Below, in pieces: positions 1 to 10,434 of a stretch of DNA of 64,000 nt (the stretch's first letter is position 1; each line of letters opens with the position of its first letter). This DNA comes from Nageia nagi. Its lineage: Eukaryota > Pinophyta. The notes under the pieces are model-generated. The model was not told the origin of the DNA. It did no database searches and saw only the letters and a program-made list of their open reading frames with translations. The stretch lies in NCBI GenBank assembly GCA_050084985.1, contig JBITNC010000001.1:108934001-108998000 (forward strand). The letters run 5' to 3'. The translations under genes and the position numbers were made by a program.

Positions 1-1339
1 ATTAATTTAATATCAATTATAACAAATGATAAATACTAATTAAAACACTAAAAAGGGATACTTACCACATAATAGATCTATCTCGACATAATAAAATATG
101 AATATCAAAGGACTACAAACTTGTCATTTACTTGTATTGTATATATCGTAGCCTAGACCTAGTCTCCACATGATATAAACAACTCACTCCTCAAATTCGA
201 ACATCTTTTCCTACCAAGCACAATGTGTTGGTATATCGTAGTGCATCAGTGTACAATAGTACATCGATGTACAATAGTGTGTTAGTGTACAACATTGCAT
301 TGGCATCCAATTATCAACCTTAGATCCTTCCAATTCATGTTCATTGTCAAGACATTATCATACCTAACGAAATATAGTGAATAAGGAATTCAATTATCAA
401 TTATGGTATAAATTTAGATTTCATAAGTAACATCGAGAGATACTAAGTATAATATGTAGTATAATCTCTATAAAGATCTAGTATGCTCAATGCTACATCA
501 TTATTCCTTTAAATAGAAGAGAGATTCCATCGTTGATCAAAACTTAAACTTATTATCAAAATAATAGAAAAAGTAAAATTATACTTTATTCTATAAATAT
601 ATTAAATTACTTAAACAGTTAAAAGATAATTTAAAATTAAATAAAAATTAAATTTTATTATTATTATTATTATTAGTAGTAATACTAGAGATAAAATATT
701 TCCAATACATTATTAATGTCATTTCATTGCAATATAAATGGAAGAACGTGAATTACAAATTAAGATCAACTTTATCCTAATTTTATGCATAAGCCAACGT
801 GTATCATCAACATAATTTATGTTTTTAAATGTATTTCAACTTACGCAATACTTTTTTCTCTTAAGAGATTGAACATTTTAATATGCTTTGTTTGATATCA
901 ATAATTAAAAATATACGTTAAAAGTATTACTGATTTTATTTTAATATAAATGTTTTCATTATTAAACTTCGTATACTTATACAAGGCATTAAGGGCACAA
1001 GAAATGGCCGACATTCTTATCTATTCCTATTAAGACATTCGAATCTTTTGCTTTCTAGATTTGCGAGCAGGAGATCCAACGGTCATGACGCAGTTCAACA
1101 TTGCTGGAAACCAGCATAAAGAGACAAGGGAAGAATAAGGGTTCGGTCAAATGAGAAGCCAAAGCTTTATTTTGCTTTCGGTGAAGTATTTGTCATGAAA
1201 TGGACACTCCATGTGAGATAAAGTAACTTAAGCGAGTAATATTACCATGGGCACATGGACATTTTGGAGGAATAATGTAGTTCACCCAAAAACAAAAATG
1301 TAAGGCTCATAATTAGGAAAAGATATTTAGTTTATATGG
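1..1339. other. AT-rich flank, no gene seen
   Basis: No reading frame or recognisable domain is visible. A short TTA microsatellite lies at about 651-677. Near 225-300 there are three or four degenerate copies of a roughly 20-bp unit built around GTACAATAGT. The part from about 1010 to 1330 is less AT-rich than its surroundings and could be the 3' untranslated end of the adjoining LINE, but nothing in it proves this. Confidence 0.5.
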
Positions 1340-1379
1340 TGTTTTTTATTTATTTTTGATATTGATGTTTTTTTTGGTC

Positions 1380-3420
1380 GTTGAATATAATCTATTGCTT
1401 TTGAGGTAAACAAGATTACATTGTGACACACAAGCTTCTATTAATGTTTCTATAGAGTGGCACTGTCCCTGACCTGCTTTAACTTCGCTTGGTAGTTTAT
1501 AATGCACCACATGGTTGTGAATGTTTACAGCCAAGAATTTATCATGAACTGTCGCCCATAAGAAGAATTTAGCCTTAGGCTAGGCTCTAGATCTCCAAAC
1601 TCTTATCCACATCAAAGGAGACCAAGGAACCATACTAGGGTGGGTGAGGATATTGTAGGCAGAGTAAACTGAGTATTGCCTTTTCACATTAGGAGACCAA
1701 AGAAGCTGATCCTCCTCCAAGTTTCAATTTGTAGAGTAAAAACTTGGCCTATCGTTCCTCAGGATAATCCTTAGGAGTAGTATCCAAGTTACTCCATTTG
1801 GGTACCAGAGTGCCATTATTATCATGCCAATCTATGTAATCTGCCACCAATTTGTCCCTCGAAGAACTGAGATGAACTTGTAACTGATTGAACATACCTT
1901 TCTGTTGCAAGGGATCATCCATCGACCATGCATCTTCCTATAAGTGCCCTTTTTCACCTCTTCCGACTAACAATTTTAGGGAGTGCATCAATTGGGATCT
2001 GGCCTTTCTTATTCCATTCCATATCATGGAGGCCAAGGGCCAAACTTTTTGGTAGAAGCTAAGGGGGAACCCGTCGAAACCTAGCACTCCAAAATCCTTC
2101 ATCCGAAATACAACCTCCTCTTATGTGATAGGGGCAACAAGAGTCTTCTTGTGAGAAATAGAGACCAATTTTAGGATTAGCTCAAGGAAATATTCTTGAG
2201 CTTGGACTCTTTGACCTAGTTCTCCATCAGCAAATTCTAATAGAATGAGATAATATATTCATCAAGTTCATCCTAGGAGGAAAGAGTACACCCCTCTTTA
2301 GTGACTAAACTGGGAATTCTGTTAGTTGCTCTATGTGCGACCATAGTCATGTTAAAGAATCTTTTAGCCTATTCGCCCTAGATTTTTGCTTCCAGAACGT
2401 ATCTTCTTGTAAATAGATACCATCTAACTATTTTAGATAGGGCATATTCATGTTCAAGAGGGCATCACCTATCACATCCTGAAGTTTAAGTTCAACTTGT
2501 TTCAGTTCTTGTTCAATGCTAGCTCTTCACTAAAAACGATTCACAAAAGATTACGAGTTCCACCATTTTAACTTGGCTTTAAGCTTCCCTATCTTGATGG
2601 CAAATATAAGCATGACTTAACCTTGTACTCGACCCTCTTTGTTCTATCAACCTTCAAACAAATTCGAGAAGTTCGGATGGGTTAACTAAATTTTCTTGAA
2701 ATGAAAAGGGGATCCATGCCTCTTAGTAGGAAGTTCAACATGAATGGAGATTGACCAATGATCTGAACCACATTTTTCCAACACCTCTGATTGAGTTGTG
2801 ATGCCATAATTTAACCATCGTGGGTTGAGCGAAAAATGATTTTTTTTTCTAGAACTGTACATGAGGCATTGTTTTTGTTGGACTAGGTATAGTGACCTTA
2901 CTTGCAAAAGGGTTCCAGCAGCTGATTGTTATCAATGAACTCATTAAGCATAAGGTCTCTCACCTCTAGGACCTGTTTACCCCCTATTTTATCAAACATG
3001 AATCTTATTGTATTAAAATACCTTACCACCACACAAGGGATATTTTTATGGAGGTCCAGCTAAGCTAAAATTTGGCTCCAACCCTCTAGCTTTAGGTGAA
3101 TCTCCTGTGATGCATAAATATTTAGCACTCTAAAGTGCAAACCTGTATCAAATTTTTTACATAGAACTCCCATCCAATTTGTTATGGAGGTGTCCATTTT
3201 ACAATCTAACCTCTAAGGGTCCCAAAGGGTGATGATGCCACCTGATTTTCCATTAGAATCCCTTACAAATAAAAAAACTTCTTACCCAAAATTTAAGTTT
3301 GAACTTCCTAACCCCTCCTGCAAATATTTTGGATTCTTAAATAAGAAAAATCATGGCTGTGTATGAACTAACTAGCGCTTTCACTTTTCATATTTTCAAG
3401 GGATCATGCATACCCCTAGT
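1380..3420 (-). pseudogene. LINE ORF2 relic: endonuclease, RT fragment, zf-RVT
   Basis: ORF2 normally nicks target DNA and copies the element RNA. The endonuclease is visible near 3050-2950 (a decayed NIPCVVVRYFN block where GGDFN is expected, then DKIGGK) and ends near 2760 with GSDHWSISIHVEL, the conserved SDH block. The RT start is at about 2150-2030 (ITxEEVVFRMKDFGVLG). The sequence then jumps to post-RT blocks: DQLLWSPNVKRQYSVYSAYN at 1705 and PKAKFFLWATVHDKFLAVN at 1580. The catalytic YxDD region is missing, so the relic could not have reverse-transcribed. The short open stretch at 1346-1534 is the end of the zf-RVT domain. Confidence 0.78.
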
Positions 3421-3559
3421 GTTCTATTAAATGATATTCATTAGGAAAGGTGGGGCTTTTTGGAGCATATGAGCTCCTCCATCTTGGCTTGTCTTCTTTC
3501 ATCAATATTGGCCATGGCTTCCAGGTTGTGCTTCTCCTGATTAGAGATACGACCTTTTT

Positions 3560-4480
3560 TATTTTTGATGTTTTCTAAAATCGAGGCTTTGATAGAGTTA
3601 TGTGTTTGCTTAATGCTTGAGCCCTTGGATTTTCCCTCTTGTGCAGACCATCAGAGAGTTACCTAGATGGTTGAAATCTGGCATGTTAAGAGCCTAGTTT
3701 TTGGGCAATATTTCCATCATGTTTGGCCTCTTGAGTATTTATCTCTTGGTTTGAGTAAGGATCTTTAGTTGGGTTATCCATTACAGAATTGAACCAATAT
3801 CCCCATTGTAGGTCATGATCTCTGCTTGTAAATCTATTTGAGAATGCTACCATTAGGGTGGTTCTTGGTTTGGGCTTGCACCTTATCTTCTGGCATATCC
3901 TCTAGCATTTGATTTTCATCTAGGATCTGGAAATGGTTTTCATTCGGAATGACTATGTTCTATTTGGAATGGTTAGCAGTATGATATTTTTTCTTGGGGA
4001 TTTGAAATCTATATCATTAGAGCCTTCTGGAGATGGTTTGGGCAACTAGGGATGAGGACAATCTTTAGCAAGGTAGCCATACGCCGTGCAAACCTTGCAG
4101 TGGAAAGGGAGGTTCTCATAATTGATCTTCTATAGGTGTACAAAGTACCTTGAAGGTAAGTTGGTTTTGATATGTGCAGGAAAATGAGAGTCTATCCGAA
4201 TGTAAACACACAACCTAGCATAGGAGAGTGATTTCAAATCCCATATGCACTTAGAGACGCCCGTGAATCCTCCCAAATCCTTTCCAACCCCTTCAAATAC
4301 ATCATCATTCTACAATACCCTAAGGAGATGAGAAAGTTAGACCCACATATGAGTGAAAAATGGAATCTCCTCTTAAAGTTTAAAATCCATGTGCCATAGC
4401 TTCATGAAGAGCCTCAGTCTTCCCAAAAACCATGGACCGCCTTCAAATATCACATTACTATCTAGTTTGTTTGAAAATAA
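3560..4480 (-). pseudogene. LINE ORF1 relic: DUF4283 plus CCHC knuckle
   Basis: ORF1 of plant LINEs makes an RNA-binding protein that packages the element RNA. From 4440 downward the minus strand reads GPWFLGRLRLFMKLW, the typical DUF4283 block, then YARLCVYIRIDSHFPAHI. Near 4100 comes INYENLPFHCKVC, with a zinc knuckle of form C-x2-C-x4-G-x3-K-D-C, where the usual histidine position is altered. The frame is broken by several stops and at least one frameshift. The rest, down to about 3560, is a low-complexity linker with no recognisable domain. It lies just upstream of ORF2 in the normal LINE order. Confidence 0.7.
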
Positions 4481-4609
4481 TGTAATGAAATAACAGCTGG
4501 AGCATAAATTTAGTGTTACCTCTCCACACACTTTCTAATTATTTGCAACCCAAGTTCGAATTATCCTTTGGCTCACTACTAAATATACCCTAATTTGCAT
4601 CATTTTTTA

Positions 4610-4930
4610 TGTTCAAATATAATGTATTTTTTTGAACTTCAACATCAAAAATTGATGCAATCAATACAACAGTTTTTACATTTTTTTTATGTCAAATTTT
4701 TGCATTGAAGTTTGTATCTAATTTTCAATTTTTACATCAATTTTTTGCATCAAATTTTTAAAATTTGCATTATTTTTTACATCAGTTTTTTAGAATTTGC
4801 ATTGATTTTTACTTTGGATTTTTATAATTTGTATCAATTTTTGCATCCAATTTTTATAATTTGCATTTTTTTTTGCATTATATTTTGCATCATCGTTTAC
4901 ATCAATTTTTGCAAGCAAACATTATAGAAT
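4610..4930. repeat. T-rich minisatellite-like repeat
   Basis: About 300 bases consist of imperfect copies of a 30-40 base motif built from TTTTGCAT and CAATTTTTACATC blocks. A second, shorter patch with the same motif lies at 5520-5590, on the other side of the H2B-like relic. The 71-codon open frame at 4712-4927 is only the translation of this repeat and is not a gene. Confidence 0.6.
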
Positions 4931-5149
4931 TATAGATCTTTTAATTCTATGCGATTTTAAAAAAATAGGCTCAAAATGATATCCAGATCAAAAGTTACGA
5001 TCTTTGCAAGGTACATTATTTTTATTAGGTTTTGGGAAATAACATTGGTCCATTAAACTAGTTCAGGAATGAGGTTAGGGGTTTAGGTTTTAAATTTTTT
5101 TATTTATTGTATATATTTTTCCTAAATAATACAACAAAGTTTTTAATGT

Positions 5150-5295
5150 TATTGTCCATTTCTTGTTTCTTGCTTCATTGTCAGCTTTTGAAGGAGTTTT
5201 ATTTTCTATAATTGGAGATTTCTCTACCACTAATTTTTTCTCTATGGGCTTATTCTCTATGGGTTTTTTATTTGCCTTGGGTATTATGGCTACGA
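5150..5295 (-). pseudogene. Possible histone H2B N-terminal tail relic
   Basis: Minus-strand translation from about 5290 reads IPKANKKPIENKPIEKK, then LVVEKSPIIENKTPSKA. Plant H2B begins with a Lys/Pro/Glu-rich tail of the style APKAEKKPAEKKP followed by VEK-AP-EKTPKA, and spacing and composition match well. The expected start codon reads ATA here, so translation could not begin at the usual place; the nearest upstream ATG is at 5324-5326. After about 5150 the similarity fades and no histone fold follows. A processed or truncated H2B pseudogene is my inference. A chance Lys/Pro-rich low-complexity stretch is the main alternative. Confidence 0.38.
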
Positions 5296-5364
5296 TCAAA
5301 ACATGAAATCTAAAGAAGAAAAACATTAGCTAAAGTATATGAAATGTGAGGATTATGGGGAGGG

Positions 5365-5406
5365 TTTGTTAATATATATAGATAGGAGAGGGTATTTGGC
5401 TATTGG
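5365..5406 (-). promoter_or_regulatory. TATA and CCAAT motifs upstream of the H2B-like relic
   Basis: On the minus strand a TATATATATT box (plus 5371-5380) lies about 80 bases upstream of the H2B-like tail, and an ACCCAATAG CCAAT-type motif lies about 25 bases further upstream. The order and distances suit a plant histone promoter. In DNA this AT-rich, both motifs can arise by chance. Confidence 0.25.
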
Positions 5407-6803
5407 GTAATCAATTTTAGTACGGATGGAGAAAAAAATGAATGTGAGTCACCAATTGATCAATTGGTGAATATGTAAAATATGTTTTAATTTTTGTTAA
5501 TGAAATGCAACACACACTTTACATTAGAATTTGCATTGAATTTTGCATCGATTTAAATTGAAATTTGCATCAATTTTTATGTTGGAAAAAGTGAAATTAA
5601 AAAATAAATTAAAATGATGCGTATCAAGTAGGAGAATGCAAATTAAAGTTGTTTTTTATTTTTTGTATTTGAAGATGCAAAAAAGGACACAAATCAATCT
5701 TTTGGTAGTAGTGATTGGGATAAATACCTAAAATTTTACAAATAAAGGCCTATGATTCAAAGTGATCTATCTCATTATCGATACTCTAGCTTTGAATTGT
5801 CATTTCTAAAATATCCTTCATGGCCTGAAGATATCTTGTTTCTATTTTTGTTGTATTTTCCTTTGGTGTTCGAAGCCTTCGAATTTGGCTAAATTAGTTC
5901 CTTTAACTTCTCGAGTTGTTATCCTTATTCTCTAGGACCCCCTGAACCCTCCACCATGGTTGAAGCTCAGAAGTAGGATTTCACAAAAATGTTTCAGTCA
6001 TTTGTACCAATCCTCCTACATACTCTCCTAAATCTCTAGATTGTAAATTATTTCTTTGATATTAAATTTCAAGATATTAGATCTTCATATTGATGTTAAG
6101 TTTAATTTTTTTTAATAAAATTCTTATTATGTATTTCAAGTTTTAGAGATAGATATCAAGAAACTTAAAATTATTTAGGATTCTTCTTGCATTTGTGTTG
6201 GCTTTGTTATGAAATGTAGTTCATATCTTAGAATTATGGTGAGAGTTGTTTAACTTGACACATTGTGAAAATGTCATGCAAGTCCAACTGATGATAAATA
6301 GTAGTAGTGTTGTTGATGAGAAAGTGCAAATGATCATACAAATTCTTTTAGCATGGTTTAGAGAGGGCTTGACATGATTTAATTCTATATAAAGTTTCTT
6401 TAACTAAATATAGTTTAAATATTAAAATATCCTATATTCATATGATGATTTAACCAATTTGCAAAATATATGTTTGTTATGCAAATTACCATGAGATTAA
6501 CTAAATATTAAAAGTTAGGCATAAATACCATGGATTGATTTTGACTAGAGAATGTAATAATATCTCTATTATGAAGTTACTAATGATTAATTGATGCATA
6601 AACCAAGCATCAAATGTATGAAAATATATGAAATAAAGAGTACAATATTATTTTGATATCCATAATTGCATCTTCGAGCTTGAGTAGATAAAAAGTAAGA
6701 CATAAGCTTAATCTTAATAAAAGGAAATGTGGCCTTATACAAAGAATGAATAATCATATGAAAGAGGAAAAATATTATATATGAACACATTTTTTTACAA
6801 CCT

Positions 6804-6865
<62 letters not shown>

Positions 6866-7697
6866 TTTAAAATTACAAATTCAATAGAATATAACCATTC
6901 ATACAATTACACTAATCATATTTAATTTATAAAACTGATATATTTTGATTTTTTTATTAGTATAATATTTTTATAAATTCTATCCACACATAATTTGACA
7001 CTTTATTTGGGCCAAACTACATGTCACATAACTATCAGATATTAGGATGAATATGATGTTATGTTATATTTCCTTTATTTCTTATGATCTAACTAAGTTA
7101 CTTCTCTTATGTAATTATTTTATTTTGTAGGTTAGACCACCTACGTTGATGCTAGCATGAAAAGGTGCATTCAATTATTTTCCTAAACTTATAAATTAAG
7201 AATTATATGCATGGCAAGATTATAAAAATTTCATCTCAACACCACCTATCAAGATTGGAATCTATTATGCCTAGGAGTTATCTATCGCTACTTCACCATA
7301 TACATTGAAGAATTGGTTTATGGATCCTAAGTTTGTGAGATTAGGAGAATGGATCACTAATGCATAGAGCATCCTAGTGCTAACGTTGATTGAAAAAGGA
7401 GGTATATGAAGCATATATTTGCATATCAACTAGTTTGGAGTATTTCACCAAGTTCATATTATCATTCAATGATCATCTAGGTAAGTGCATATGTATTTAT
7501 CATTCTCTCTTTCATAGGTTGGTTAAGTTACTCAATTCAATTCTATTACTACTTTAATTATGTTATTTCCTTTCCATTAGTTATTGAGTGATTGTAGGAA
7601 TTTATATAGCTTTGTCCTTTAATTAAGTAGATATAATTACTTCATCATTGACTATAATTTCGGGTTGCATTTTATCATCTACATATTGATGAATCCA
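5407..7697. other. AT-rich non-coding stretch
   Basis: No domain is recognisable on either strand. The section contains the T-rich patch at 5520-5590 and the TA microsatellite at 6809-6861. From 7140 to 7697 the sequence is slightly more complex and is the target into which element G1 inserted; its own identity is unclear. Confidence 0.45.
6809..6861. repeat. (TA)n microsatellite
   Basis: An uninterrupted run of about 26 TA units. It has no coding meaning and is likely to vary in length. Confidence 0.95.
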
Positions 7698-7908
7698 TGA
7701 TAGAAATTAATATTAGCATTAGGAATATTTGATAAATAGTATAAATTAACTAGTAATAAGAGTGAATTTAACATTCTATTAATTTATTAGTTATTTTGAA
7801 CTTTTTTTTAGGGATTAATTAGCTAAACTACTATTTTAGGCAATGCATTTGCCTATATATTGTAATACATTTTGAAATAATAACATTCAACTTTTGAACC
7901 CCTTATCA
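7698..7908 (+). repeat. G1 5' LTR
   Basis: Starts TGATAGAAATTA and ends CCCCTTATCA. It pairs with the 3' LTR at 13717-13936, which begins TGTTAGAAGG and ends with the same ten bases. It is preceded by the ATCCA target copy and followed directly by the primer-binding site. The 5' copy lacks about 10 bases near its start that are present in the 3' copy. Confidence 0.9.
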
Positions 7909-7920
7909 TTGGTATCAAAG
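7909..7920 (+). other. G1 primer-binding site (initiator-Met tRNA type)
   Basis: TTGGTATCAAAG follows the LTR end with one spacer base. It differs by one base from the common plant TGGTATCAGAGC priming site, so reverse transcription was probably primed by initiator Met tRNA. Confidence 0.8.
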
Positions 7921-9479
7921 AAGGTTAAAGCTTGTGGCTCTCATTGATTTTGTTCCTTCGGATCTATATTTGATCTTGGTTTTTGAAGAATTCATTGGAT
8001 TTATGTTCAACCTTCCATCTCTGTTGTGAATTAATTTTCACAGACTTTGTTCCTCATTTGAATATTTTGGATAGGTGGACATTTTCTTTACATATTTCTT
8101 CTGCCTCGTGTATGCATCTATCAAAGTATTGAATATCTTCTTCAGCTAGCCATTGTGCCCTCTCCACTTAGCATTAAGATCACCTCAAGCCTTGTGGCTT
8201 ACTCCTCCGGGCTCCTCACATGACTCTCATTCTCTTCAGCAACTCACCAACCTTTTTGGGCTTCCCTTGGATGTGCAGGTTCATTGAGTCATGCACTATA
8301 TTAATATATTTTAGGCGTACACACCTTGTTCGAAGGTTTCCTTCATCTTGGATCTGCATGCTTATTTGAGATTTGTTCATGAAATCTAAACGACTAGCAC
8401 TTACTTTGCTTGGCATTACAATGTGAAGACTCCTCGCTTCTATTCTCATCTCAATCTTGGTCCTCTAGAGTTAACTATTGCCTACGTTGTATTTGACTAG
8501 TGGGGTCCGCTAATTATTGCATTGAAAAAATAGATTATCTCTTATAAATAATATGTATGCAAACTGTTAGTATTATGGGTTGAGGATGGTTTTGATAAAT
8601 AGTAAGATAGTATAACGATTAACATATAGTATTAAAAATGCATGGACTTGAGTTTGAATCCTTGCAATCATTTTTTTATCAACTATTTTCATGCGATAAT
8701 CAGCTATTTCCTTAAGATAATTAGCTATTTCTGTGTGCTAATCAACTATTTCCATGGAGTTATCAGATTGTCCTACCAATCTTAGGGCAAACACAACCTA
8801 GGCAATAGTTAACTATAACCATCTTGATCGATACAAGTTTCTTCTATTTTGTAGTTGCAAGAGGTAGATTTTCTTGTGCTCGTGAGGCATCGTTCGTGTG
8901 GCTTTAGCCTATGCTTCTGTTCTCTTTTTTTGAACATAGTGCTTGCGTTATTTTACCTTCGCAAGGCACACCCTCATTTTAAATCTCCAGAAGGCGTGAC
9001 ATCCTATTTACTTTTCCAACCTGAGTGGCGTATCTCTTGTGGTGTGCGAGTTGTGGAGAATTTTGTCTGAAGTCTCCTCCGCCTGGCATAGTTGTTTGAC
9101 AACATTGAAGTATATATTCTGAGAATACACGAGGTGAGCTGGTAAATCTTGACCATGTTTTTTGAGGACTTCAACGACCTGCACAATATCATGTCTTCTT
9201 TTCAGAGTTGCACCTGCTTGTGCGCAACGTTAGTGGTTGTTGTGTCTGTAATATTTACCTCAGAAATGCCATTTTTTTGTAATCGTGGTTGAGCTTGCTA
9301 GGAAAATTACGAACGTTTCATTCTGAGTGAATTGCCCATTGGAGGCAACACATCATTTTGTAGGCATTTTCCTGTTTACCCACATTATCACTTATTGGAT
9401 TCCTAGTTTGAAGCTCTACATAATCAACTCTTTATTGTGAGTTTCGATATCCTATTGTTGGAAGGTATTTTCCTAATTC

Positions 9480-10434
9480 ATTATGGCAGTTAGGCGAGTA
9501 TAAGTTAGAGAAACTGCTAACTTAGCTGAAAAATTCATTGAGTTTATCGATATTATATCGGTACTCCCAAACGAAACATTCAGCGAGCCAAGTGTGAAGT
9601 GCCAATCTATAGTAGATTCTGAGATGGGTTCTTGATATGGAGACATGGTTTGATATCGAGAAAACCTTAAACGATGATAAGGTTTCTTGTGATCTCCTCA
9701 AGCTTTTTGGAATCATAAAGATGGAACTGCAAGAGCAAGAACTCACTTTGTGGAATGATTTAATCTCATTTCTTGGTAATACATTTTACCCTCCTAATCA
9801 TTTGCAGAACCTTTAAGTTCAATGATTTTATTTTTGGCAAGGATACCATGAATCCATTTTGGATTACATCAACAACTTCAACCACTTGAGGATATTACTA
9901 CAAAAGGATGATTTTGATGTCAACTTGATTCTTAAATTTAAGAGTGCTTTGATCAAACCATTATTTTGTGAAGTAAAATTCGTGGATTCTAACAAGCTTG
10001 ATGTAGCTTTTAATCATGCACAATTAGTAGAGGAGAAATGCATTGCCTCTAAACCACCTCCTTGTTCATCCAAATCATGGAATTCTTCCAAGTTTGATAA
10101 GTCATCTTCTTCAAGTCATGACACTTCCTCAAAGGACAAAAATGGTTCTTCTTCTTCCTCTCCTTCTCTGTCTTCAAAGAAAGATGATAATTTTTGTTGC
10201 TATTGTAAAAAGGAAGGACATGATATTTTGGAATGTTTTACATTAAAAAGAAAGAAGAAGAGGGATTTATTTATACAAACGACCAATGAAGGAGCACTTG
10301 ATGCCCTCATTGAGTCCATAGGTGAAGATAAACCTTATGGCAAGTTGCAAGAAGCCCTTAACAAGATTTCTTTTATACATCATTTATGTCTCTCGATACT
10401 TGTGATAATTTATTTATCACTATTGCAAATCTGA
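9480..10434 (+). pseudogene. G1 gag relic with CCHC knuckle
   Basis: The retrotransposon gag (capsid-type) domain is visible at about 9630-9990, with ETWFDIEKTLNDDKV, LTLWNDLISFLGNTF and ILDYINNFNHLR, matching the W...L...F...Y...F..L pattern of the family. A Ser-rich linker follows. A zinc knuckle of form C-x2-C-x4-H-x4-C lies at 10195-10236 (residues 113-126 of the open frame that starts at 9859). One stop interrupts the frame near 9814, so the long open stretch is only the C-terminal half. The leader from 7921 to about 9480 has no clear domain and may hold the eroded gag N-terminus. Confidence 0.82.

Larger units (their letters stand above)
1340..4480 (-). mobile_element. LINE (non-LTR retrotransposon), decayed and internally deleted
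   Basis: Reading the minus strand from 4480 down to 1340 gives, in order, a DUF4283-type ORF1 domain, a CCHC zinc knuckle, apurinic endonuclease blocks, the N-terminal end of reverse transcriptase, and a zf-RVT region. This is the standard order of a plant LINE. Stops and frameshifts occur throughout. The seven RT core blocks are absent: the motif FDGFPLSFYQKVW near 2060 is followed within a few codons by the post-RT block IWNGIRKARSQL. The element is therefore an internally deleted relic about half the usual 6-kb length. The 5' end is lost near 4480, where T-rich repeats begin. No flanking target duplication could be identified. Confidence 0.8.

Noticed and set aside
4712-4927. 71-codon Phe/Ile-rich open frame resembling a membrane protein
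   Set aside because: It is the translation of T-rich tandem repeats and has no start context or homologous domain.
8216-9192. Short open frames on both strands in the G1 leader
   Set aside because: None has domain similarity or consistent coding continuity, and they overlap one another in different phases.
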